A DNA stretch of 64,000 bases from positions 24,609-88,608 of the forward strand of contig JANWYI010000003.1 in assembly GCA_025055255.1 (NCBI GenBank). Direction: 5' to 3'. The notes under the pieces were generated by a model. That model did not search any database, had not been told where the DNA came from, and saw only the letters and a list, made by a program, of their open reading frames with translations. The position numbers and the translations under genes are program-made. The stretch is from Anaerolineae bacterium. GTDB lineage: Bacteria; Chloroflexota; Anaerolineae; Aggregatilineales; UBA2796. Below, one piece after another: positions 7,301-13,922 of the stretch. Positions within the stretch are counted from its first letter, which is position 1. The number at the start of each line of letters is the position of its first letter.

Positions 7301-9891
7301 GCGGGATCGTCAATCAAGCCGATACGCGCGCGCATAGCACGTTCGCGCCAGTCAATCGGATTGCGCCAGTCAGGCTCTTCCTCTTCCATCCACTCAATGA
7401 TCGCGCCGTTGAGCGGCAAGTTCGGATTCGGCTTGATGTCGCCGGGCAGGCGCTCCATGTCTAGCGCTAGTTTGACGGGCAGTGGATCGGGCCACGGCTT
7501 CTTCTGCGGCACAACGTCATCATTCTCAGCGGCAAGTTGCGCCATGCGCGCGATCAGCAAGTCTGAGATGGTCGGCACTTCAGCTGCAGCAGCGCGCGCA
7601 ACAGCAGCGGGATCAACCGCGCTTGTGCCAGCAGCACGGCTGAGCCAGATGACTGCTGGCTCGGCTGTCTCTTGGTCGCCTGTGAATGGCGCGCCTGCAC
7701 GCGCAAGTTGCAGCAGCTCAACGTTTTCATTGCCGACCTGCAAATAGCCGCGACCGGGGATGTTATTCGGCAAGAAAGCAGCATCAGTGCGCTTGAGCAG
7801 CTCGCGCGAGTCTTCGGGCGTTTCCACGCGCAAGCAGATGCGCCATTTGATGTTCGAACGCATTTGATCGGTCACCACACCTGCTGGACGCTGTGTGGCG
7901 AGAATCAGGCTGACGCCAAGCGCGCGCCCTAAGCGTGTGATCGAGTCGAGATAGCCTTTGAACTCAGGATTTTCTTTGACCATCTCGGCGAACTCGTCCA
8001 CGATGATGAACAGAAACGGGAACGGTTCGCGCGTCTGGTGAAGATTCTTTTGACGGTAGTGGACAATGTGCTTGGTGTTGGTGTCTGCCAACATCTTGCT
8101 GCGCCGATTCATCTCGGCTTTGGTGGCAGTGAAAGTGCGCGCGCCTGCCAGACCGCTCAAGCTGCTGACTACGTCTACAGCGTGCGGCAGCGGCTTGAAT
8201 GGATCGAAGGCAGTGCCGCCTTTGTAGTCTGCCAACACAAAGTTGACCACGCTCGGATCGTAGCGCATTGCCAAGCCGACTACGATAGTGATCAACAGCT
8301 CTGACTTACCAGAGCCAGTTGTGCCTGCGATCATGCCGTGAACGCCGTCAACGTCCGCTGCGTAGGTCAATGAGCGCACTTTGTTGCCTGCCATCAAGCC
8401 GATTGGCACGCTCAGCCACTCAGCTTTCTCAGGTTTGCGGCTCTCGCGCCACCACTGCAAGATCGGGAAGGCATTGGGACGGTCGTAGTTTTTGCCGTAA
8501 AGGATGCTGAAGAGTTCCAGCAAATTAACAGACGTTGCCACATCCGCGCCGAAGGTCGCGCGCACCATCTTAGAAGCCAGCTTGCGTGCGTAGTGAATCT
8601 CAGCATCGCGCTCGCTGATCACATCAGCGACGCCGTCATAGCGCATGGAATTCAAGCCAATTTCAGCGTAGCGGAAGATAGGCTTGTCATCCACGACCTT
8701 CATCTCAATGACGGCACGACACTCACTGGGAATTTGCTCACGCTCCGGCACGACGAAAATGACAGCTGCGCCAAGTTGCGCGCCGCGCGTGAGCAGGAGC
8801 GCAACTGCTGCTTCCGTGCTGAGGCTGTGCAGAGGTGAGTCAGCAGCCTGCGAGAGCGCGTCTACCACGACCAGCAGAAAAGGCAAAGTGACATCGCCGG
8901 CATCCTCTTCTTCAGCGCGCAGGGCGCGGCGCTGCAGCTCGTTCTGCAGCATGTCCCACATGCGGCGCGTCTTGCGCGGCTCAAAGGCGAGGAGATCGCC
9001 CTTGCCTGCCTCATTACGGCTAGTGTTGCAATGCGGCAACCAACGCGCCCATGCCCAGTCCTTAGCGCGATCTGCTGCACCGATCACATATAAGCGCGTA
9101 TCATTGGGCGAGTGAAAGGCTGTGTAGCTGACCAGCATGGCACGCACAAAGTCGCTGGTTCGCTCGATGTCGGCGCCTGCTATGCCAATGGCATACCGTC
9201 CAACTGAAGGTATCTTGATGCCGAGTGCTGTGCCTTTGTCATCTAATGCGCTTGGATCATCCTCGCCTAAGCGCGGACGCAGCGTGATAGTAATGGGAAT
9301 ATTGTGAACAATCCGCGAGTCCTCAGCAAGACGCTGCGCTTCGGGCATTTGCGGCGCTGTGACGTCTTGCGCGTCAATTTTGTAGATGACGGTTGATGGC
9401 ATTGAGCCCATGCCTAAGCGAACTGCGCCAAAGTCGTTATCATCCACGCGACGTTCCCACAGACGCGACTCATCAGCGCCTTCGCCGCCACTGACCATTG
9501 CCATGATGGTATCCATGTCAGGATTGTTGTAGATGTAGAAGGCGCGTTGTTGGTCGTGGAAAATCATCATCTGACGGCGCATCTCGGTCAGCGTGCGCGC
9601 ATACGCCTCGCGGCGCTCTCGGTCATTGCGGCGCTCTTGCAGCCACTGCACCACTGCCAGAACGCTGGTCGCCATTACAGACAGTGCCATAGGCAAAACG
9701 AACAATACACTGCCGCGCCCACCTGAACCGCTCACCAAAACGTAGCCCAAGATCGTGATCAGTGGAATGGCAACCGTGACAAGGAGCTGCTGACTAGAGG
9801 TGTTCGATGGGACAGGCGGTTGCGGGATATCTATCTCGCCAGAAGGTAATTCAGGCTGAATGCGCGGCGGACGGTTAATAAACTCAGGCAT
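1351..9891 (-). CDS. Giant EccC/EssC-type type VII secretion ATPase with seven P-loops
   Basis: 2846 aa FtsK/SpoIIIE-family ATPase of the type VII (ESX) secretion type. An N-terminal Pro-rich tail is followed by two membrane segments (about residues 34-86), then a degenerate ATPase-like domain (about 200-450, no P-loop). Three tandem D1-D2 modules and a final D3 follow. P-loops lie near residues 522, 883, 1196, 1535, 1849, 2190 and 2483. Each D1 has GTTGSGKSE and Walker B DEFAEM with its catalytic Glu. Each D2 and the D3 have GKT P-loops but DN instead of DE in Walker B. Canonical EccC has only D1-D2-D3 (about 1300 aa). The C-terminus (about 2700-2846) is a predicted coiled coil and a disordered Ala/Gly tail. 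A GGAGGAG ribosome-binding site sits 7 bases before the ATG. First gene of a leftward operon. Confidence 0.93.
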   Translation of the reverse strand: MPEFINRPPRIQPELPSGEIDIPQPPVPSNTSSQQLLVTVAIPLITILGYVLVSGSGGRGSVLFVLPMALSVMATSVLAVVQWLQERRNDRERREAYARTLTEMRRQMMIFHDQQRAFYIYNNPDMDTIMAMVSGGEGADESRLWERRVDDNDFGAVRLGMGSMPSTVIYKIDAQDVTAPQMPEAQRLAEDSRIVHNIPITITLRPRLGEDDPSALDDKGTALGIKIPSVGRYAIGIAGADIERTSDFVRAMLVSYTAFHSPNDTRLYVIGAADRAKDWAWARWLPHCNTSRNEAGKGDLLAFEPRKTRRMWDMLQNELQRRALRAEEEDAGDVTLPFLLVVVDALSQAADSPLHSLSTEAAVALLLTRGAQLGAAVIFVVPEREQIPSECRAVIEMKVVDDKPIFRYAEIGLNSMRYDGVADVISERDAEIHYARKLASKMVRATFGADVATSVNLLELFSILYGKNYDRPNAFPILQWWRESRKPEKAEWLSVPIGLMAGNKVRSLTYAADVDGVHGMIAGTTGSGKSELLITIVVGLAMRYDPSVVNFVLADYKGGTAFDPFKPLPHAVDVVSSLSGLAGARTFTATKAEMNRRSKMLADTNTKHIVHYRQKNLHQTREPFPFLFIIVDEFAEMVKENPEFKGYLDSITRLGRALGVSLILATQRPAGVVTDQMRSNIKWRICLRVETPEDSRELLKRTDAAFLPNNIPGRGYLQVGNENVELLQLARAGAPFTGDQETAEPAVIWLSRAAGTSAVDPAAVARAAAAEVPTISDLLIARMAQLAAENDDVVPQKKPWPDPLPVKLALDMERLPGDIKPNPNLPLNGAIIEWMEEEEPDWRNPIDWRERAMRARIGLIDDPANARQLPLTIDFNRGHVAVFGGSGWGKTFLLRTLITSLAATHSPRELHIYILDFGGKGLDVVRDLPHVASYALPSQDERVTAIMRRIQDELEQRKALLSQMRTDSIAEYNVAHPEKPVPAMLVVVDNFMELRESYEHLLPELTTYVRDGRANGVYFIFTSQQPSAIPNKMFNMITERMTFRLPDVSEYQGVVGRVSSQLPEIGGRGFIQYDGNALEMQVALPLSLTVEDEQAGLDNTKKLAILVERMNKAWGDRPRPQSVDLVKALSLIELFELLDKREYKSVLDFPILEWWRESRKASRAEWIKAPIGLVTGNKVRSIVFDQNVDGVHGMVAGTTGSGKSELLLTLVAGIAMRYDPSVVNFILADYKGGSAFTPVEALPHAVDIVTNLQGMAGARTFTAMRAEMNRRSALLAATSTKHIVEYRQRNLHETREPFPFLFVIVDEFAEMVKENPEFKGNLDSITRLGRALGLFLILATQRPAGVVTDQMRSNMKWRVCLRVETGADSRELLKREDAAYLPNTVPGRGYIQVGNDNIELMQVARAGGPYTGALPDYLKDKYSGDVPALTDVLSHMMRHLLQTNPDVLEQKKPYPDPLPRLLTLDQRRLEKDFEDNPLMPLSRAMVDWSAGRGNWSGIDWARSGMRAVVGLIDDPAHAQQLQLVLNFNRGHVVAVGASGTGKTVLLRTVAMSLAATHSPKELHIYMMDFGGKGLDVLLDLPHVACSIYPSEDDRVSALLRRLSDELEQRKALLSQARAEDLAIFNTQYPDKAMPAILVMIDNFAEFRENYENLLPELTAIVRDARANGIHFIVTTQQVGALPSKLYNMFATRLAFKLTDATEYSLVVGRNMPNLPDIPGRGFVPVENEPLEMQVAQPITVTEAEAKQGLDVLKKLSRIVAIMKETWGERPVPQSVDLVRQLSLVQLFELLDKREYKSVMDFPILDWWRESRKPERAEWLKAPVGLVTGNKVRSLIFDQQIDGVHGMVAGTTGSGKSELLLTIVAGLAMRYDPSVVNFILADYKGGSAFDPFKGLPHAVDIVTNLQGLAGARTFTAMKAEMNRRSALLAVTQTKHIVDYRKRNLHVRREPFPFLFIIVDEFAEMVKENPEFKGSLDSITRLGRALGVCLILATQRPAGVVTDQMRSNIKWRICLRVETGDDSKELLKRADAAFLPNNIPGRAFLQVGNDNLELMQVARAGGPYDGPLPDFLAHLREDKDTANEIFLSNVLTAIMKRLAEENPDVKPQPKPYPDPLPLRLTLDQTSLEGERKPNPLLPLSPAMIEWRDGRGAWRGINWKTEAMRANIGLVDNPLEASQMALQLDLTKGHVVVIGASGMGKTFMLRTLIMALAATHSPAELNVYIMDLGGKGLSVLNELPHVSAPTINSGEDERIQRLLRRAASEIERRRDILSKARADTLFDYNAANPDRVIPAMLIVIDNFAEFRENYEPLLPDLISVIRDGRANGVHFVVTADSSGVFTNKLFNLFTERLALKLNDAADYMNIIGRVQGVPQDPGRGFVLRNKQALEMQIAVPVTLTEEDTEVRKLDDTKKLAQLVEQMARTWAGRPRPSGIDILRKVIPLNTILPAHPRSGVIETILGIEDTNLEPAAFDLQARGPHFVIIGPPLSGKTTALRTWILATAALYDPSQVMLVLVDLRQRLFRYGGRHSKHTLAELPHVVATVSTPEEMAQVIANLRVEFETPEEKRQGHPRREVFFIADNYDDFGSAFGRGTILSDLAVMANKYGPDGFHAVLCGSSSIMRGQDDFLRRALESRFALGLDSGESANSLGARLRTSTEEFPPGRGYIVRSNRAILMQVATPQGDADATMEEALDRWVEHICAKHKTRAQWLADLVPELRQEATLQPVAATLAAVAANLAITADELARRAAQAPDVDLKKLEQERAASDTAVVSAQKSIEELEKELQAAATVAPKPTPVKLSQEEIDRRKAEAEARKRAAATSGNGGGDGAQGTPAAPEAAAEPRSGD
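2590..4490 (-). repeat. EccC internal D1-D2 module, third copy
   Basis: Third of three tandem in-frame units of about 1.9-2.0 kb, each starting at a FPIL-x-WWRESRK segment. It carries the P-loops near residues 1849 and 2190. Module limits are estimated from that marker segment and are accurate to perhaps 50 bases. Confidence 0.75.
4491..6450 (-). repeat. EccC internal D1-D2 module, second copy
   Basis: Middle unit, with P-loops near residues 1196 and 1535. Its D1 is very close to the D1 of the other two modules: the DEFAEMVKENPEFKG and LATQRPAGVVTDQMRSN segments are identical in all three. The D2 halves differ more. Confidence 0.75.
6451..8470 (-). repeat. EccC internal D1-D2 module, first copy
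   Basis: First unit after the degenerate N-terminal ATPase-like domain, with P-loops near residues 522 and 883. It is the most divergent of the three: its D1 has the HYRQKNLHQTREP variant, and an extra linker around residues 740-780 follows the D1. Confidence 0.75.
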
Positions 9892-9922
9892 GGGCAGGCT
9901 CCTCCAAACATCTGTTCACGAC

Positions 9923-9951
9923 TTGACACAACTCAAATTCGGCACTATGGT
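9923..9951 (+). promoter_or_regulatory. Sigma70-type promoter for the pseudokinase gene
   Basis: TTGACA, a 17-base spacer and TATGGT. Transcription would start near 9958, giving a leader of about 128 bases before the pseudokinase ATG. It faces away from the eccC promoter. Confidence 0.6.
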
Positions 9952-9966
9952 AATGGCAAAGTGCAG

Positions 9967-9981
9967 ATGATACCTTATCAT
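9967..9981. promoter_or_regulatory. Palindromic operator candidate between divergent promoters
   Basis: ATGATA-CCT-TATCAT, a perfect 6-3-6 inverted repeat. It overlaps the -10 and start site of the leftward eccC promoter and sits about 10-25 bases after the start of the rightward promoter, so one bound protein could control both transcripts. The regulator is unknown. Confidence 0.5.
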
Positions 9982-10005
9982 GGCGCATTTGTGAGTATTT
10001 GTCAA
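9977..10005 (-). promoter_or_regulatory. Sigma70-type promoter for the eccC-FHA-NUDIX operon
   Basis: On the minus strand: TTGACA, 17 bases, then CATGAT (4 of 6 matches to TATAAT). The predicted start is near 9970, about 80 bases before the eccC ATG. Confidence 0.55.
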
Positions 10006-10085
10006 TCACCTTAGATTGAGAATGCGCCCAAGGCATGAGCAGCTGTGTGCACGTTTCGGCAAGCAGAGCAAGGTGAAGCGAGGCT

Positions 10086-11198
10086 ATGAAACGCTACTGT
10101 CCAAAAAGTGAGACGATCACGCCGATGTTCAGCGTGTGGGGATCGGCGCGCATTTCAGAGGCAGGCGAACTATCCGTCATCTTTGACTATGGCGACTACT
10201 TGGGCGATATTGAGATCGTGCGTCTGATGCGCGTCATGAAGACCAGTGCGCTCTATGAGGCGCGCCGCAAGATCAAAAACAAGCCTGAGCCGATCTTGAT
10301 CAAGGTGGCACACAATGGCTGCGAAGACATGCTCAAGCGTGAGGCGGTCTTAATGGCGAAGCTGAGCGAAAAAGGCGGTCATCCGATGCTGCCTGTGCTG
10401 CAAGCGCCGTACTTGCTAGGCAGCTCAGAGGCGAAGCAGCGCCCTTATGGCAAGGTCGCTTTTGGTGATGAGACCAAATACTACATCGTCTATGCGCATG
10501 CTGAGGGCGAATTCCTGCGCGACGTGCTGCTGAAAAATCCGCAGCCTTGGTACCTGCACGCGGCATGGCTGACCATCAGTCTGGCGGACGTAGTGGCTTT
10601 CATCCATTACAAAGCACAACACTTGGTGCTGAACCTCAGCCCGGATACAGTCCTGATTCGCTACGACCGTGACGGTATTCCGCGTCCCTTGCTGATGGAT
10701 TTGAGCCTTGCAGCGCCGCCTGATCGCATTGACTTCGATCAGCTGGAGCGCTACAGCATGGCGGCTTACATCGCGCCTGAATTGCTGATTGACCGCGAAA
10801 AAGGACAATATGGCGCTCAGACCGATGTCTACGGACTAGGTGTGCTGCTCTATGAGATGCTCAAGGGACGTCCGCCGTACGCCTATCGGCTGCGTCGCCC
10901 TGAGGACGTGCGTCAGGAAGTGCGCACACAGCCTATTCCGCCGCTTGACCGCACGGACTTGAGCGCGGAAATCAACATGATCGTCACTCAAGCAATTGAT
11001 AAATCGCCGACTCGCCGCCACAAAGACGTGCGCACATTTGCTAAAGAGTTGCGCAAACGCTTTGGTGAGGTGCCGGCTGAACGCAGACGGTGGCGCATTC
11101 CACTGCCGCCTCAAATGGTCGCTGCAGGCGTGGCGGTCATTTTGCTGCTTGTCGCTTGGGTGTTCTTCACAGCTGTCCTACAAGCGGGCGTCATATAA
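10086..11198 (+). CDS. Membrane-anchored protein pseudokinase, type VII-associated
   Basis: 370 aa with a Ser/Thr kinase fold followed by a basic stretch and one membrane helix (about 347-366), ending in a short outer tail. Kinase landmarks are partly kept: K73 in LIKVA, E86 in the C helix, APE at 230-232 and TDVYGLGVLLYEMLKGRPPY. The catalytic loop is destroyed: HRDLKPxN is replaced by VLNLSPDT (181-188), so Asp becomes Asn, Lys becomes Ser and Asn becomes Thr; DFG is DLS at 205-207. It is therefore probably a pseudokinase. YukC/EssB, a core type VII component, is also a kinase-like domain followed by one membrane helix, so this gene, divergent from eccC, may be its counterpart. That equivalence is inference from fold and context, not from sequence identity. 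Confidence 0.8.
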   Translation: MKRYCPKSETITPMFSVWGSARISEAGELSVIFDYGDYLGDIEIVRLMRVMKTSALYEARRKIKNKPEPILIKVAHNGCEDMLKREAVLMAKLSEKGGHPMLPVLQAPYLLGSSEAKQRPYGKVAFGDETKYYIVYAHAEGEFLRDVLLKNPQPWYLHAAWLTISLADVVAFIHYKAQHLVLNLSPDTVLIRYDRDGIPRPLLMDLSLAAPPDRIDFDQLERYSMAAYIAPELLIDREKGQYGAQTDVYGLGVLLYEMLKGRPPYAYRLRRPEDVRQEVRTQPIPPLDRTDLSAEINMIVTQAIDKSPTRRHKDVRTFAKELRKRFGEVPAERRRWRIPLPPQMVAAGVAVILLLVAWVFFTAVLQAGVI

Positions 11199-11244
11199 GG
11201 CGCAGCAGCGGAGCATGGCGCGCTCAGACGCGCGAGCAAACAAG

Positions 11245-11688
11245 CTAACTCGTTAAGCCCAGCTCACTCAGACGTAGCGCGGCGTCTTTCTCAGGCGTCT
11301 CAAAGCGCAAGCTGATATTGAGCAGGGTACGTTGTGCGTTAGGCATTTCCTCTAACATTCGGCGCGGCATGACAATGGCGCGTGCTAGGGCGCGCAGTGC
11401 CTCCTCGTCCTCAGCGAAAGCCGCCAAGCCGCGCTCGGCGCCCCAGTCGCAGCGGCACATGCGCCGCGCTAACAGCCGTGCAATAGACATGCGCGGACTG
11501 AACGGATGCTCAGTGCTGATGAACGAAAGCGAAAGTTCGCTCAAGTTCACCTCGCGCCACATCGTCGGGCGCGGACGCTGTAAGATGAGCTCTACTGGCA
11601 CAGGCGGACGCTCAACGTCAAAGGCGCTCAGTAGATCAGCAACCGCGCGCTCAAACAGCGCCAATATCTCAGCATTTGGCTCAGACAT
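11245..11688 (-). CDS. ImmA/IrrE-like protein lacking the metal-binding motif
   Basis: 147 aa from the ATG; an AGGAG lies about 12 bases upstream, which I prefer to a TTG 27 bases earlier that overlaps the rsmD stop. The layout follows the ImmA/IrrE peptidase family: an N-terminal helix then RPPVPVELI (family: RPPVPVEEI), a central helix where HELGH should be, and a final ALARAIVMP (family: FAAELLMP). The zinc motif is replaced by IARLLARRMC, so H, E and H are all lost. It is probably a non-catalytic relative. Alternatively it is an unrelated hypothetical protein, since the similarity is weak and judged by eye. Last gene of the leftward TPR/URO-D/rsmD operon. Confidence 0.55.
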   Translation of the reverse strand: MSEPNAEILALFERAVADLLSAFDVERPPVPVELILQRPRPTMWREVNLSELSLSFISTEHPFSPRMSIARLLARRMCRCDWGAERGLAAFAEDEEALRALARAIVMPRRMLEEMPNAQRTLLNISLRFETPEKDAALRLSELGLTS

Positions 11689-11711
11689 CAGGCATGTAGC
11701 TCCTGAAAACG

Positions 11712-12272
11712 TCAAACGCTAGAGCGCTCAAAGAACCACAGCAGCGTATTGCCGTACTTGCGTTCATCTATGGCACGCAGATGTTGTAGCTCAACGGCTT
11801 GCTTTTCTTGCGGATCAATCTGCACGATTGCCCAACCATCAAGGCACAAATGCTCAATATTGTTGTCCAGCAGCTTGAGCGTCTCCAGCCACAAGCCTTG
11901 ATACTGCGGCGGCGCAATGTAGATCAGCTCAAAACAAGCGCTTGGCGCAGCGCGCAGATAGTCGCGCACGTCTGCACGGATCACGTCAGCAAAACCGTCT
12001 AAGCCGACGTGCAGCAAGTTCGCCTTGATGGTCTGAATTGCCAGCTTAGCATTTTCTACAAACGTAGCATGTGCCGCACCGCGGCTGAGCGCCTCAATGC
12101 CGACACTGCCTGTGCCAGCGTAGAGATCGAGGAAGTGTGCGTCCAGCACGCGGTCGCCTAGAATGCTGAAGAGCGCCTCTTTCACACGATCCATGATTGG
12201 GCGCGTCCCGCTGCCGGGAACTAGCTTCAACTTGCGCCCTTTGGCGATGCCGCCAATCACACGGATAGGCAT
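11712..12272 (-). CDS. rsmD: 16S rRNA (guanine(966)-N2)-methyltransferase RsmD
   Basis: 186 aa. RsmD methylates G966 of 16S rRNA in the small ribosomal subunit using S-adenosylmethionine. The N-terminal RVIGGIAKGRKLK and RPIMDRVKEALFSIL are RsmD signatures. The SAM motif is FLDLYAGTGSVGIEALSRG (about residues 47-65), and the catalytic DPPY is present as the variant IAPPQY. Length is normal. It starts 3 bases after the stop of the upstream URO-D family gene, so it is in one operon with it. Confidence 0.92.
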   Translation of the reverse strand: MPIRVIGGIAKGRKLKLVPGSGTRPIMDRVKEALFSILGDRVLDAHFLDLYAGTGSVGIEALSRGAAHATFVENAKLAIQTIKANLLHVGLDGFADVIRADVRDYLRAAPSACFELIYIAPPQYQGLWLETLKLLDNNIEHLCLDGWAIVQIDPQEKQAVELQHLRAIDERKYGNTLLWFFERSSV

Positions 12273-12275
12273 AGG

Positions 12276-13268
12276 CTACCTACCATTTGCTTCCACTGCT
12301 TGGCGAACCGCTCGAATGTTGGCGAGCGGCGTCGTGATCGGCATGACACAGCCCGTGGCAAGGATGAAACGCCGTCCATTGGTCTGCTCAATTGCCTCGC
12401 GCGCCATTGCCCGTATCTCGGTCGGCGTGCCGTGGTGCAGCGGATTCCATTGCCCAATGCCGCCACAGACTGCGCCGCGAAACTTCAGTTTGCCATCGGC
12501 AAGCGACGTGCTGCTGCTGCGATCATGCCAATTGACAACTTGCACAGGATACTCTGTGAACAGGTCTACCATTGGCGAGTCGCCGTGAATGTGCAGAATA
12601 TTCAGCCACCACTCATTCGGCAACGCCTCAAGGATGCGCAAGTCGTATGGCTGTCCGAACTCGCAGTACTCTGCCTTGCTCAGATGTGCGTAGTCTGCCA
12701 ACTGTGCCGCGTAGAAAATGCCGCTTGGCTTGGTGTGCCGAATTGCCTCAATAAAGCGCAGTGTGCTCTCGGTCAGCGTGTTCAGACCTGTGTGGACGCG
12801 CTCAGGCGCGCTGCGCAGATGCAAGGTCAGCGTCTCTAGACCTGCCAGATTCTTTGCTTGCGCCAATGGACTGTAAATGGTCATCACATACGGCGTCTCA
12901 GCGTCACTCAGCGCTTCTTTGAGCAAGCGCAACGTAGTGACCTGTGTCGAGAGTACGCCGCGTGACGGATCGAGCGGACGCAAGTCGAGCCAATCGGCTG
13001 AGCGCTTGACGACGCGCCGTGTGTAGCGATAGGTGCCTTCTAACGAGCCAACCCATTCGTCTTGCGCGCCGTAGTCAGCCAAGCAGTAGCTGCTGGCAGG
13101 CGTCACTTTGATGAAGTCCCAGTCGTACTGGCGCTGAAAGCTGAGCAACGACTCGACAAAGTCAGGCGGACGTTGGTCGTCCATTGGAAAGTGCCGCCAT
13201 AGCGCCACTGGTACGCGATCTGGCAGTTCGCCGCTGATGGCGCGTTCGAGCCGCGCGCGCTTAGTCAT
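12276..13268 (-). CDS. Uroporphyrinogen decarboxylase (URO-D) family protein
   Basis: 330 aa. The fold signature is that of the URO-D/corrinoid methyltransferase superfamily: RLERAISGELPDRVPVALW at the start, HIHGDSP in the middle and ILATGCVMPITTPLANI at the end. The LRQAGR motif of true HemE is absent, so heme synthesis is unlikely. Members of this group include cobamide-dependent methyltransferases and uncharacterised decarboxylases; the substrate here is unknown. Its ATG overlaps the stop of the TPR gene (ATGA), indicating coupling. Confidence 0.82.
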   Translation of the reverse strand: MTKRARLERAISGELPDRVPVALWRHFPMDDQRPPDFVESLLSFQRQYDWDFIKVTPASSYCLADYGAQDEWVGSLEGTYRYTRRVVKRSADWLDLRPLDPSRGVLSTQVTTLRLLKEALSDAETPYVMTIYSPLAQAKNLAGLETLTLHLRSAPERVHTGLNTLTESTLRFIEAIRHTKPSGIFYAAQLADYAHLSKAEYCEFGQPYDLRILEALPNEWWLNILHIHGDSPMVDLFTEYPVQVVNWHDRSSSTSLADGKLKFRGAVCGGIGQWNPLHHGTPTEIRAMAREAIEQTNGRRFILATGCVMPITTPLANIRAVRQAVEANGR

Positions 13269-13612
13269 GGCTGTTGGCTCAGCGTGGCTAGGTGCTGATC
13301 AACCATGCGCAGCAGCATTTGGAAGCGCGCTGTATCATCATTAGGCTGTCGGGCGCGCTCCGCCTCGATGTACTCGCGCACTTTCTGGAACTGTTCGCGT
13401 GCTTGGGCGTAGTACTTAGCACCTTTGTAGGCGAGCGCTAAGCCGTAGTTTGCGTCAATGTGATCTTGCCATTCATCTACCAGCTTTTTGAACTCAGCAA
13501 TGGCGAGCTCATGTTGCCCTGCAATGTGTAAGCTCAGGGCGCGTCCGACGCGCTGATCGTACTCAGTGAACTCAGCACGTACGCCTTTCGGTTTCGGTTT
13601 GCTCTTGCTCAC
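13265..13612 (-). CDS. Small TPR protein
   Basis: 115 aa from a GTG preceded by AAAGG; upstream in-frame codons encode an unlikely Cys-rich peptide. A basic KSKPKPKG start leads into at least two TPR-like helical hairpins (HIAGQHELAIAEFKKLV and DANYGLALAYKGAKYYAQAREQFQKV). Tetratricopeptide repeats mediate protein contacts; no partner can be named. First gene of the leftward operon with the URO-D family gene and rsmD. Confidence 0.7.
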   Translation of the reverse strand: MSKSKPKPKGVRAEFTEYDQRVGRALSLHIAGQHELAIAEFKKLVDEWQDHIDANYGLALAYKGAKYYAQAREQFQKVREYIEAERARQPNDDTARFQMLLRMVDQHLATLSQQP

Positions 13613-13670
13613 GGCTGCACAGCCTTTCTGTAAAAGCTGCTTTTTTTCATCTTGCCAAAAGCTAGGGCAA

Positions 13671-13676
13671 AGTATA
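13671..13676 (-). promoter_or_regulatory. -10 element candidate for the TPR/URO-D/rsmD operon
   Basis: TATACT on the minus strand about 60 bases before the GTG start of the TPR gene. No good -35 is visible at 16-18 bases. Confidence 0.35.
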
Positions 13677-13858
13677 GCCCAAAGAGGCAGACAAGGGTAG
13701 GCACAGCCTTTGGAGTGAGGATGAGCAAGTGATACTGATGAACGAAGAGTCTGGCAGTGCAAGAGCGAAAGAAATGCGCCTCACTTCGCTTGATGACGTT
13801 TCAAAAGCGCTCGATTGCCATCGAACCTGTCAACTACCGCTGCTCAGAGCTTCAGCAG

Positions 13859-13886
13859 TTACTTTTCCTCGCACATATGCTAAAAT
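13859..13886 (+). promoter_or_regulatory. Promoter candidate for the nuclease-methyltransferase gene
   Basis: TTACTT, 16 bases, TAAAAT, about 37 bases before the chosen ATG. The -35 is weak. Confidence 0.4.
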
Positions 13887-13922
13887 GTTCTAATGCTGCA
13901 GCTGAGCAATGGAGAGTGCTGC

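Larger units (their letters stand above)
13613..13922. other. 310-base divergent intergenic region
   Basis: Lies between the leftward TPR operon and the rightward nuclease-methyltransferase gene. It holds the two promoter candidates listed separately. Nothing else convincing is seen: no gene with a ribosome-binding site and no long inverted repeat. Confidence 0.6.

Noticed and set aside
4289..7747. Long open frames on the plus strand opposite the EccC-type gene (4289-4837, 6245-6739, 7157-7747).
   Set aside because: They mirror the three repeated modules on the other strand, have Ser/Arg-rich random composition and no ribosome-binding site; the minus-strand protein has clear domains.
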